A stretch of DNA of 64,000 bases from the NCBI RefSeq assembly GCF_019048865.1, contig NZ_CP077604.1, positions 1,612,001 through 1,676,000 on the forward strand. Direction: 5' to 3'. Positions within the stretch are counted from its first letter, which is position 1; each line of letters starts with the position of its first letter. The notes beneath the pieces are model-generated. The model worked only from the letters and a program-made list of their open reading frames with translations. It did not search any database and had not been told where the DNA came from. This DNA is from Aquihabitans sp. G128. GTDB taxonomy: Bacteria > Actinomycetota > Acidimicrobiia > Acidimicrobiales > Iamiaceae. The position numbers were made by a program, and so were the translations under genes. Positions 18,391 through 25,448 of the stretch are shown here, in pieces.

Positions 18391-19146
18391 TCAGGCCGGG
18401 ACGGTGCGGACGACGGCCGAGGCGCGGACCTTGCCGTCGGCCACCAGCCACACCGACGCCACGTCGCCGTCGACCGTGCAGCGCAGCTCGACCACGTCGT
18501 CGGGCGAGGTGGCGTCGGGGTACTCGAGCGCCGCCAGCTCGGCCCGCAGCCCCCGGCGCGACAGCTCGTCCTCGACCGCTGCCCACGTCGCCGCGTTGTT
18601 GACGTGACCCAGCGAGTCCAGGTCGGTGGAGCGCAACGGCCACGGACGGACGTCGGCGCCCTCGGCCGGCGGCCCGTGCTGGAGCCGGGCCTTGACCTCT
18701 CGCCCGCCGGCGGCTTCGTCGTAGGTGGCGTGGAACTCGGCGGTGAGCTTGGCCGGCCGCCCCGTCGCCGGATCCAGGAACACCCAGAGGGCGGCCACCT
18801 CCACCAGTCCCCCGTCGGCGCCCACCAGTCGGGTGCGGCGCTCGGCCCACCGGCTCCCGTGGCCGCCGCTGAAGGTGGTGAGCGAGACCACCTCGCCGAG
18901 CACGATCGGCCGCCGCACCACGACCACGGTGCGGCGCACCACCCACGGCGCCATGGGGTCGTGGCCGGCGTCGCGGGTGTCGTCGTTGGCGATGTCCTGC
19001 AGGTACCGGGCGGTGGCGTCCAGCCGGAGGTGCCCGTCGACGTCGGTGTCGCCCCACCGGACCCGGCGCTCGGTGGTGAAGGTGCGCCCCGTCGTCGGCA
19101 CCGGCACCAGCTCCGGTTCGGTCGGGTCTGCGGGGAGCTCGGCCAT
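18391..19146 (-). CDS. acyl-ACP/acyl-CoA thioesterase-like double hotdog protein
   Basis: A 251-residue protein made of two hotdog domains, the layout of the acyl-ACP thioesterase family. The first domain holds RVRWGDTDVDGHLRLDATAR (near residue 28), and the second holds STDLDSLGHVNNAATWAAVE, the position of the catalytic Asn/His in this family. It would release fatty acids from acyl-ACP or acyl-CoA. The ATG is preferred to the long upstream in-frame extension, which reads through opposite-strand genes. A TAGGTT -10 candidate lies 10 nt upstream. Confidence 0.85.
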   Translation of the reverse strand: MAELPADPTEPELVPVPTTGRTFTTERRVRWGDTDVDGHLRLDATARYLQDIANDDTRDAGHDPMAPWVVRRTVVVVRRPIVLGEVVSLTTFSGGHGSRWAERRTRLVGADGGLVEVAALWVFLDPATGRPAKLTAEFHATYDEAAGGREVKARLQHGPPAEGADVRPWPLRSTDLDSLGHVNNAATWAAVEDELSRRGLRAELAALEYPDATSPDDVVELRCTVDGDVASVWLVADGKVRASAVVRTVPA

Positions 19147-19191
19147 GGTGGCGCCGAACCTAGCGGCGAGGCGGGCGTCGTCCGCCGAGGG

Positions 19192-19197
19192 CAGGAT
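19192..19197 (+). promoter_or_regulatory. -10 element, leaderless promoter of DUF5655 gene
   Basis: CAGGAT (NANNNT) ends 6 nt before the GTG start. It lies in the short divergent gap to the thioesterase gene. Confidence 0.4.
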
Positions 19198-19203
19198 GGG
19201 GCC

Positions 19204-19617
19204 GTGGCGTGGGATTGCCCCCAGTGCGGTCGCCGGTTCGCCCGGCGAGGCCAAGGCCACGAGTGCGCGCCCGCCATGGACCTCGACGAGTACTTCTCCA
19301 CCGGGCCCGCCCACGAGCGCCCGGTCTTCGACGCGGTGATGGCGGCGCTCGAGCCGGTCGGCCCCGTGCACGTCGAACCGGTGTCGGTGGGCATCTTCCT
19401 CAAGCGGGCCCAGACCTTCGCCCAGCTCCGCCCGATGACCCGCTGGGAGTCCCTGTCGTTCTGGCTCCCCCGCGAGGAGCGACACCCGCTGATCACCCGC
19501 AAGGTGAACCGCTACGGCGACCGCTGGTGGCACGTGGCCAACGTCCGCGACCCCACCGACGTCGACGATCGCCTCGCCACCTGGCTGGCCGAGGCCTACC
19601 ACCTCGCTCCCGAGTAG
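19204..19617 (+). CDS. DUF5655 domain protein with N-terminal zinc-finger-like motif
   Basis: A 137-residue protein. The first 20 residues hold CPQCGRRF...GHEC, a possible zinc-binding CxxC/HxC set. Residues 25-135 match the DUF5655 pattern: EYFSTGPAHERPVFDAVM, HVEPVSVGIFLKRAQTFAQL and a closing RWWHVANVRDPTDVD. The family function is unknown. The GTG start is chosen because it opens the zinc motif and is 6 nt after a -10 hexamer. Confidence 0.8.
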   Translation: MAWDCPQCGRRFARRGQGHECAPAMDLDEYFSTGPAHERPVFDAVMAALEPVGPVHVEPVSVGIFLKRAQTFAQLRPMTRWESLSFWLPREERHPLITRKVNRYGDRWWHVANVRDPTDVDDRLATWLAEAYHLAPE

Positions 19618-19715
19618 CCGGACGCGCGCACCGTCGCCTCCCCGGAACCGGGCTGCGGACCTGCCGTCGGAGCGACCGGGTCCCACCCCTTCCCGCCGTC
19701 GCTGCAGCGGTGGGG

Positions 19716-20160
19716 TCAGGTCGGGGCGGGCTCGAAGACCATCTGGTCGAGCTCCCAGAAGGCCCGGAGCGAGCGGACCTTGCCGGCGGCGTCCACGCAG
19801 TAGATGGCGATGCCCGGCACCAGGGCCTGGGAGCCGTCGGGGAAGCGGTTGACGATGGTGATGACGTTGGCCACCTCGTCGCCGCCGGCGTAGGAGGCGT
19901 GGATGCGCATCTGCACCGGGTTCGGGGCGATGACGGTGTCCCAGAACGCCGCCCGGGCCTCCGGGCCGCGGTGGCCATCGCCCACCTCGTCGAACATCGA
20001 GGGGCCCACCGGGTCCTGGACCACGGCGTCCTCCGCGAAGATGCCGAGCCACGCCTCGCGGTCGCCCGCCTCCACCGCGGCGCGAGCGCAAGGAGGCCGC
20101 TCGGGCGGAGCGGTCGTCGTCGGCCGGGAACGGCAGGTCGAGGATGGTCGGGGTGCTCAC
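19716..20160 (-). CDS. SnoaL-like (NTF2 fold) protein (one-base frameshift)
   Basis: About 147 residues after repairing one extra base at 20090-20091. The protein begins VSTPTILDLPFPADDD, then in the shifted frame ARAAVEAGDREAWLGIF, EDAVVQDPVGP and FWELDQMVF, a typical SnoaL/ketosteroid-isomerase-like cone fold. The GTG start overlaps the stop codon of the LLM oxidoreductase gene as GTGA, which supports this start and co-translation with that enzyme. It may be an isomerase, cyclase or binding protein; the substrate is unknown. Confidence 0.78.
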
Positions 20161-21044
20161 GCGGCGGACTCCTGGCGGAAGGGGGCGATGACGGTCTCGG
20201 CGAACCAGCGGATGCTGGCCTCCTGGTGGGCGAGGTCGTTGGGGTCGCCGCCACCCATGAAGTACCAGGGCACGGTGATGATGCCGGTCAGGCCGATCTC
20301 GGCCAGGTCGCGCATGGCCTCCACGGTGGCGGGCACGAGCGGCGTGGCCTGGATCTCGAAGGGGGCGTCGGCGCGGCCCTCGGCATCGAGCGCCACCCAG
20401 ATGCGCTGCACCAGCGACGCCAGCTCGTCGCGGTCGGCCTGGGCGCCGATCCACCCGTCACCCACCCGCGCCGCCCGGGCGATGCCGGCGTCGCTGTGGC
20501 CGCCCACGTGGATCGGCACGCCCGGTCCCGGCGCCGGCTCCATGCGGAGGCGGTCGAAGTCGTAGTGGTCGCCGTGGTGCTCCACCCAGCCGCCGGCGAG
20601 GCAGGCCCGGATCACGTCGATCTGCTCGTCGAGCCGCTTGCCCCGGGTCTTCTTCTCCTGGCCCAGCCAGCGGAACTCCTCGGGGATCCAGCTCAGGCCC
20701 ACGCCGAGCGCGATGCGGCCGGGGAACATCGACGCCATCGATCCGACCGCCTTGGCCACCAGGAGCGGCTCGCGCAGCGGCGTCTTGAGCACGTTGGTGA
20801 CGAAGCTCAGGCGCTCGGTGGCCGCCGCCATGGCGGGGATGGCCACCAGCGGATCGACGAACGGCGTGTCCGCCGGCCAGAACCGCTCGCCGTCGGGCGT
20901 GTAGGGGTACTTGGCCGACACCTGCTCCGGGAAGAAGACCGAGTCGGGCACGGCCACCGCGTCCCAGCCCGCCTCGTCGGCGATCTTGGCGAGGGGCACG
21001 ATCCGCTCGGGAGGCGTCATGGCGAGGGCCAGGGTGAACTTCAT
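20157..21044 (-). CDS. LLM-class F420-dependent oxidoreductase
   Basis: A 295-residue TIM-barrel protein of the luciferase-like/F420 family. Typical parts are MKFTLALAMTPPERIVPLAK, TNVLKTPLREPLLVAKAVGS, GRIALGVGLSWIPEEFRWLG, a PIHVGGHSDAGIARAARVGD motif near residue 180, and DGWIGA. Coenzyme F420 is the likely cofactor, by family; FMN is not excluded. The start is the ATG at MKFTLA; a further in-frame start only adds six residues and removes an operator-like repeat from the promoter. Coupled to the SnoaL-like gene. Confidence 0.88.
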   Translation of the reverse strand: MKFTLALAMTPPERIVPLAKIADEAGWDAVAVPDSVFFPEQVSAKYPYTPDGERFWPADTPFVDPLVAIPAMAAATERLSFVTNVLKTPLREPLLVAKAVGSMASMFPGRIALGVGLSWIPEEFRWLGQEKKTRGKRLDEQIDVIRACLAGGWVEHHGDHYDFDRLRMEPAPGPGVPIHVGGHSDAGIARAARVGDGWIGAQADRDELASLVQRIWVALDAEGRADAPFEIQATPLVPATVEAMRDLAEIGLTGIITVPWYFMGGGDPNDLAHQEASIRWFAETVIAPFRQESAA

Positions 21045-21052
21045 GGCCCGAT

Positions 21053-21069
21053 TCTGACGCATCGTCAGA
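21053..21069 (-). promoter_or_regulatory. operator-like inverted repeat upstream of the LLM oxidoreductase
   Basis: TCTGACG-CAT-CGTCAGA has perfect 7-bp arms with a 3-nt centre. Its gene-proximal arm overlaps the likely -10 (CAGAAT, 6 nt before the ATG), a position typical of a repressor site. Confidence 0.6.
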
Positions 21070-21254
21070 TGTCGCGCCCCATGGGCCGTTCGGACCCTTC
21101 CTCGAGCCGCCGGCAGGTGGATGCCCGGCCCCCGTCGAACCGCGCCGGGTCAGCCGGGGTGAAGGCGGTGGTCGTCCGTACCTGACATCGCCATCAGATA
21201 TTGTTTGGACAACAACGTCTGCTCCCCACTGACGACAAAGCTGAGGGCCCCCCC

Positions 21255-21509
21255 GTGGCACGACGATTCTGGACCGACGAGCAGCTCACGGGCTTCCTGC
21301 AGGAAGCCGCCGAGGCCACCGGTCAACCGCTCCGGTACGGCAACTACCGCCAATGGGCCGCCGGCCACGAGGACCGGCCGTCGCCGGACACCATCGTCCG
21401 CTGCCTCGGGCCGTGGGTGGTGGCCCTCGCCGCCGCCGGCCTGCAGGTCGACCGCCGTCGCGGCGTGTACCGCCTCCAGACCCCCGACGGGGCCACCCGC
21501 GACACCTGA
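21255..21509 (+). CDS. single homing-endonuclease-associated repeat (HNH_repeat-like) protein
   Basis: An 84-residue protein that resembles one copy of the homing-endonuclease-associated DNA-binding repeat: RFWTDEQLTGFLQEAAEATG, LRYGNYRQWAAGH, then RPSPDTIVRCLGPWVVALAA ending AAGL, which fits the family pattern PSxxTIxxxFGSWxxALxxAGL. There is no nuclease domain, so it may be a small DNA-binding protein. The GTG start directly precedes the domain. The upstream 185 nt hold an AT-richer patch with TTGTT-N5-AACAA at 21200-21214, which could be an operator. It converges on a tRNA gene. Confidence 0.7.
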   Translation: MARRFWTDEQLTGFLQEAAEATGQPLRYGNYRQWAAGHEDRPSPDTIVRCLGPWVVALAAAGLQVDRRRGVYRLQTPDGATRDT

Positions 21510-21543
21510 CCGACGGTCGCTCGGCGACCTCGCCCCGCAACGC

Positions 21544-21577
21544 ACGAGGCCCGGCTCCCTGTGGAGCCGGGCCTCGT
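21544..21577. terminator. strong bidirectional hairpin terminator
   Basis: ACGAGGCCCGGCTCC and its exact complement form a 15-bp stem with a 4-nt loop, between the repeat-protein gene and the convergent tRNA-Ala gene. The base of the stem has the same ACGAGGCCCG sequence as the pckG terminator. Confidence 0.8.
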
Positions 21578-21591
21578 CCGTTCCTCACGAG

Positions 21592-21664
21592 TGGAGCTAA
21601 GGGGAATCGAACCCCTGACCTCTTCCATGCCATGGAAGCGCTCTACCAACTGAGCTATAGCCCC
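21592..21664 (-). tRNA. tRNA-Ala (GGC)
   Basis: 73 nt that fold into a complete cloverleaf. The acceptor stem pairs GGGGCTA with TAGCTCC and contains the alanine identity pair G3-U70. The D-arm holds AGCTCAGTTGGTAGAGC, the anticodon arm is CTTCC-ATGGCAT-GGAAG giving anticodon GGC, and the T-arm holds GGTTCGAATCC. The CCA end is not encoded. Confidence 0.97.
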
Positions 21665-21717
21665 GTGGGAGTTGCCAACATAGTGCCGCCGATCGCGGCC
21701 CTCCAAGTCGGAACGCC

Positions 21718-22131
21718 CTACTCGGCGCTGCCCTCGGCAGCGCCTCCGCCGGTGCTCCCGGCGACGCCCGCCGGGCGGGTCCAGGCCACGCGTGGGACGT
21801 CGGACCAGAGCCGTTCGAGGTCGTAGTAGGTGCGGGTCTCGTCGAGGAACACGTGCACCACGAGGTCGCCGTAGTCCATGAGGATCCAGCGGGCGTCGTC
21901 GAGCCCCTCGACCCGGATGGGCTTGCCGCCGCCACCGTCGCCGATGCGCACCTCGACCTCGTCGACGATCGAGCGCACCTGGCGGGTGCTGCTGCCGGAG
22001 GCGATCACGAAGTGCTCGCACACCGCCAGCACCGGCCCGACCTCGAGGATCACCACGTCGGAGCCACCCTTGGCGTCGGCGGCGAGGGCCGCTTCGACGG
22101 CCCAGCGGGCGTCATCGGTGGGTTCGGGCAT
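21718..22131 (-). CDS. rsfS: ribosome silencing factor RsfS
   Basis: A 137-residue RsfS/Iojap protein that binds L14 on the 50S subunit and blocks subunit joining when nutrients are short. The core has WAVEAALAADAKGGSDVVIL, FVIASGSSTRQVRSIVDEVE, GLDDARWILMDYGDLVVHVF and YYDLERLWSD; a 25-residue Gly/Ala tail is extra. It overlaps the stop codon of the upstream LytR_C gene by one base (TGATG), so they are probably translated together, in the common order nadD - LytR_C protein - rsfS. Confidence 0.95.
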   Translation of the reverse strand: MPEPTDDARWAVEAALAADAKGGSDVVILEVGPVLAVCEHFVIASGSSTRQVRSIVDEVEVRIGDGGGGKPIRVEGLDDARWILMDYGDLVVHVFLDETRTYYDLERLWSDVPRVAWTRPAGVAGSTGGGAAEGSAE

Positions 22132-23783
22132 CAGGGTCCTCCGGGAGCGGTGGTGGTGGTCGACGAGGTGAAGACGGGCTGGCCGGGGACCGTGGTGGTG
22201 GTCGTCGTGGCCACCTGGTCACCGAGCAGGTCCTTGCCCAGGATGACCGTCACGCCGATGTTGTCGGGGGCGGCCGGGTCCTGGCGGACCTTGCCCGTCG
22301 CCCCCAGTCCAGCACGCAGGAGGTCGGCGTACGCCTTCTGCGTCGGGTCGGCGTAGACGATGTCGGTCTTGGCCGTGCCGAACGAGGGGCCGTTGCCCAC
22401 CACCGCGACCGTGCCCTTGAACCCCACCACCTGCTTGATGATGTCGTTGGGGATGTCGGCCGCCGCCACGCCGTTGAGCAGCCGCACCGCCACCCGGGAG
22501 CCCGGCGACGCCGCGTCCGGAGCGGGGACCGCATCGGTCATGAGGGTGTTGACGGCGTTGGCGTCGGGCACGTAGCGCAGCGACTGGCCCTCGCCGGTGA
22601 AGGCCCCGGGCAGGGTGGCGTAGGTGACGTTGCCCTTGGCCAGCTGCCGGGCGAACTGGCCGATGCCCGTGGTGCTCTCCCCCGGCACGGCGTCGGCCTT
22701 GGTGGACGACGCCACCGCCGCCAGCCACGAGCGCCACAGCTGCTCCTGGCGGAAGAAGCGGGCGGTGTCGTCCTCGCCCTCGCGAGCAGCGGCGAGGTAC
22801 GGGCCGACCTGGGTGGCGGGCACCTCGACCGGGCCGGTGGGCAGCTCCGTGCCGCCGAGGTCCAGCGGATCGGAGTTGTCGAGCCCCAGCGGGGCGACGG
22901 GGTCGACCACGCGCTCCCAACCGGCCTGGTCGAGCTGGATGACCTGGTCGATGCCGACGTTGAGGATGGCGGCGGTCTGGCGGGCGAGCTGGCCGTTGGC
23001 CTTGTCGACCGGCGCGGTGGCCACCATGGAGTAGGCGGTGCGGAGCCGGTCGACACCGAAGCCGGTGCGCACGACCTTGGTGTCGAGCGGGATGAACACC
23101 ACGGTGCCCCCGGTCTCGCCGCCGAGGGACAGGAAGGTCAGGTTCACCGGCAGGCCGGTGGTGGCGTCCTTCTGGATCAGCAGCGCGGTGGGCGTGGAGC
23201 TGACCAGCTCCTCGTAGCCAGGGTCGCCGGGCTTGGCACCGCCGTTGGCCAGCTTGCCGTCGGTGCTGCTGGTGACGAGCCGGTAGCCGGTGCGGCCGAG
23301 CAGCGGGATGGCCACCACCAGGGCGACCAGCGACACGGCGAAGGCCGTGCGCCGCCACCACGGCGGGCGAGGCGGCGCCGAGGTGCGGCGGCGCCGGTCG
23401 GCCGGGCCCTCGTCGAGGTGGACGGGGTCGCGCAGGGCGGCCGACACCACGCGGGCCTCGCCGGTGTCGTCGATGCCCACCCGGGCGACGTCGGGGCTCC
23501 CGGTGCGCACCGGTGGGGCCGATGCCGGGGCGACCGGCCCCGCTGCGGGAGCGGGGGCGGGGGCATCGCCCGCCGGAGCAGCAGGAGCCGCCGGCGCGCC
23601 GGCCTCGGCGGCAGCGTCGCGATCGAGGTCCGGGATGCGCGACAGCGCCGAGCGCAAGCTCTCGCGAGGTGCGGTGGCGGAGGTCGGCGGCACGGCGGCG
23701 GCGGGCAGGCCGAGGGCACGGCCACGGAAGGCCGGATCGGGGCGGTTCCGCCGGGCGGGGCGCGGCGGCGGCTCCGAGGTCAT
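22131..23783 (-). CDS. LCP-like / LytR C-terminal domain membrane protein
   Basis: A 550-residue single-pass protein. About 140 cytoplasmic residues rich in Ala/Pro/Arg precede a transmembrane helix (TAFAVSLVALVVAIPLLG). The extracytoplasmic part resembles a LytR-CpsA-Psr domain (LLIQKDATTGLPVNLTFLSL to QVIQLDQAGWERVVD) followed by a LytR_C domain (RVAVRLLNGVAAADIPNDII) and a Thr-rich tail. The LCP SIPRDT motif is replaced by FIPLDT, losing the catalytic-type Arg, so glycopolymer transfer activity is doubtful. Start chosen as the ATG 4 nt after the nadD stop. Probably an envelope protein linked by operon to nadD and rsfS. Confidence 0.8.
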   Translation of the reverse strand: MTSEPPPRPARRNRPDPAFRGRALGLPAAAVPPTSATAPRESLRSALSRIPDLDRDAAAEAGAPAAPAAPAGDAPAPAPAAGPVAPASAPPVRTGSPDVARVGIDDTGEARVVSAALRDPVHLDEGPADRRRRTSAPPRPPWWRRTAFAVSLVALVVAIPLLGRTGYRLVTSSTDGKLANGGAKPGDPGYEELVSSTPTALLIQKDATTGLPVNLTFLSLGGETGGTVVFIPLDTKVVRTGFGVDRLRTAYSMVATAPVDKANGQLARQTAAILNVGIDQVIQLDQAGWERVVDPVAPLGLDNSDPLDLGGTELPTGPVEVPATQVGPYLAAAREGEDDTARFFRQEQLWRSWLAAVASSTKADAVPGESTTGIGQFARQLAKGNVTYATLPGAFTGEGQSLRYVPDANAVNTLMTDAVPAPDAASPGSRVAVRLLNGVAAADIPNDIIKQVVGFKGTVAVVGNGPSFGTAKTDIVYADPTQKAYADLLRAGLGATGKVRQDPAAPDNIGVTVILGKDLLGDQVATTTTTTVPGQPVFTSSTTTTAPGGP

Positions 23784-23787
23784 CGGG

Positions 23788-24382
23788 TCAACGATAGAGC
23801 CCACGCTCGGAGATGCAGGTCACCACGGCCGCCGGCGTGAGGTAGTCGATCGACCGTCCGTCGCCCACGCGCTGGCGCAGCTCGGTGCTGGAGATCTCCA
23901 GCTCGGGGATGTCGATCCTCGTCCACGAGAAGCCGTCGTCGATGGGCGTGGGCGTGCCCGGCCGGTCGACCACCACCAGGTGGGCCTGCCGGGCCACCTC
24001 GTCGTGGCGGTCCCAGGTGGCGAAGCCGGCGGCGGCGTCGTTGCCGAGGACCAGGAAGAGCTCGGCCTCGGGCGCCTCCTCGTGCAGCGCCGCCAGGGTG
24101 TCGGCCGTGTAGCTCAGCCCGCCCCGTCGGATCTCCAGGTCGCTGGCCACGAGGCCCTCGGTGCCGGCCACCGCGGCCTGGACCATGGCCAGCCGGTCCT
24201 CGGCGCCGCTGATGCGGCGGGCCCCGACCTTCTGCCACGGGGCGTTGGCGACGACCAGCAGCACCTCGTCGAGCCCGAGCGCCTGGCGGGCGTCCAGGGC
24301 GGCGACCAGGTGGCCGATGTGGGGCGGGTCGAAGGTTCCCCCCGAAGACGCCGATCCGTCGGGCCCCTCCGCTCCGAACCAT
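23788..24382 (-). CDS. nadD: nicotinate-nucleotide adenylyltransferase (one-base frameshift)
   Basis: A 197-residue NadD once one extra base in the C6 run at 24338-24343 is removed. NadD makes deamido-NAD from nicotinate mononucleotide and ATP. The N-terminus reads RRIGVFGG then TFDPPHIGHL, the HxGH nucleotidyltransferase motif; later parts are VLLVVANAPWQKVG, LFLVLGNDAAAGFATW and the C-terminal ISSTELRQRVGDGRSIDYL. As the gene is normally essential, the shift is most likely a sequence error. It is the first gene of the nadD - LytR_C - rsfS operon. Confidence 0.9.
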
Positions 24383-24417
24383 CACCAGGCCCCCGCTGAC
24401 CTGGCGACGGCACCGCC

Positions 24418-24433
24418 GGTGACCCGTGTCACC
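24418..24433. promoter_or_regulatory. inverted repeat in the divergent nadD / sigma-factor region
   Basis: GGTGAC-CCGT-GTCACC has perfect 6-bp arms. It lies 36 nt before the nadD start and 132 nt before the sigma factor start, and could be an operator for either gene. The protein that would bind it is unknown. Confidence 0.35.
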
Positions 24434-24564
24434 TGGTGCTCGGGAAGAAGGTACGGGGTAGTCACGGTTCGAAATTACCTGGAAGCAACTTGGCGCACCG
24501 ACCTTGCGATCGAGGACGGTCCGCCGGGAATGGGTGAGAGCCCTCAACGGTTGAAGAGGCAGTC

Positions 24565-25396
24565 ATGAGCGATTCGGTTGGTCAATACCTCAACGAGATC
24601 GGTGCGGTGGCGCTGCTCACCGCCGAAGAAGAGCGAGAGCTGTCGCAGATCATCGAGCGCGGCGTCGCGGCACGAGAGCGCATCGCCGCAGGTGAGGGGT
24701 CCCTCGAGGACCGCCGCCTCGACCGTTCCGCGGCCCGCGCCAAGGACCGGTTCATCCGGGCGAACCTCCGGCTGGTGGTGAGCATCGCCCGCCGCTACCC
24801 GCTGCCCCCCCGGCATGGAGCTGCTGGACCTCGTCCAGGAGGGCAACCTCGGCCTGGAGCACGCCGTCGACAAGTTCGACTGGCGCAAGGGGTTCAAGTT
24901 CTCCACCTACGCCACCTTCTGGATCCGCCAGGCCATCGGCCGAGCCCTCGACCAGAAGGCCAGCCTCGTCCGCCTGCCGGGCGACCGGTCCGCCAGCCTC
25001 CGTGCGGCGCTCCGCCAGGTCTCCGGCGACGGTGACGAGCTGGACGACGAGCACGCTCGCCTCCACCGCCTCGCCACCCCCACCTCCCTCGATCGGGTCG
25101 TGGGCGACGACGACGGGTCCGAGCTCGTCGACCTCCTGGCCGACGACAACCCCGGTCCCGAGGACCTGGCGCTGGCCAACGAAGAGGACCGCATGGTCAC
25201 CGGCCTGCTGGACGTCCTGGACGGTCGGGCCCGCTTCGCGGTCGAGCAGCGCTTCGGCCTGCACGACGGCCGCAAGCGGTCCTACCGAGAGGTCGGCGAG
25301 GAGCTCGGCGTGACCGCCGAGGCCGCCCGCCGCATGGTCAAGCGAGCGGTCAACGCCGTCCGCACCGAGGCCGCCTCCCGGATCGACGCCGCCTGA
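24565..25396 (+). CDS. RpoD-related (group 2-like) sigma factor (one-base frameshift)
   Basis: A 276-residue sigma-70 factor after removing one extra base in the C7 run at 24805-24811. Region 1.2 is [20 protein letters not shown]; region 2 is [20 protein letters not shown], then in the shifted frame [40 protein letters not shown]. Region 4 is [20 protein letters not shown] followed by its helix-turn-helix. It lacks region 1.1, so it is a group 2-like factor of the SigB/HrdD kind and not the primary sigma. Target promoters are unknown. A strong hairpin follows. Confidence 0.9.
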
Positions 25397-25410
25397 TCCA
25401 CCCGGTCGTC

Positions 25411-25439
25411 GGGCGCAGAGCAGAACCCGCTTTGCGCCC
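25411..25439 (+). terminator. hairpin after the sigma factor gene
   Basis: GGGCGCAGAGC and GCTTTGCGCCC form an 11-bp stem with one G-U pair and a 7-nt loop, between the sigma factor stop and the aroG start. It may end the sigma transcript or, since aroG begins 10 nt later, attenuate read-through into aroG. Confidence 0.6.
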
Positions 25440-25448
25440 GTCGCCCTC

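Noticed and set aside
21592-21664. tRNA-Ala as an integration site for a mobile element
   Set aside because: I saw no second copy of the tRNA 3' end, no integrase and no shift in composition on either side.
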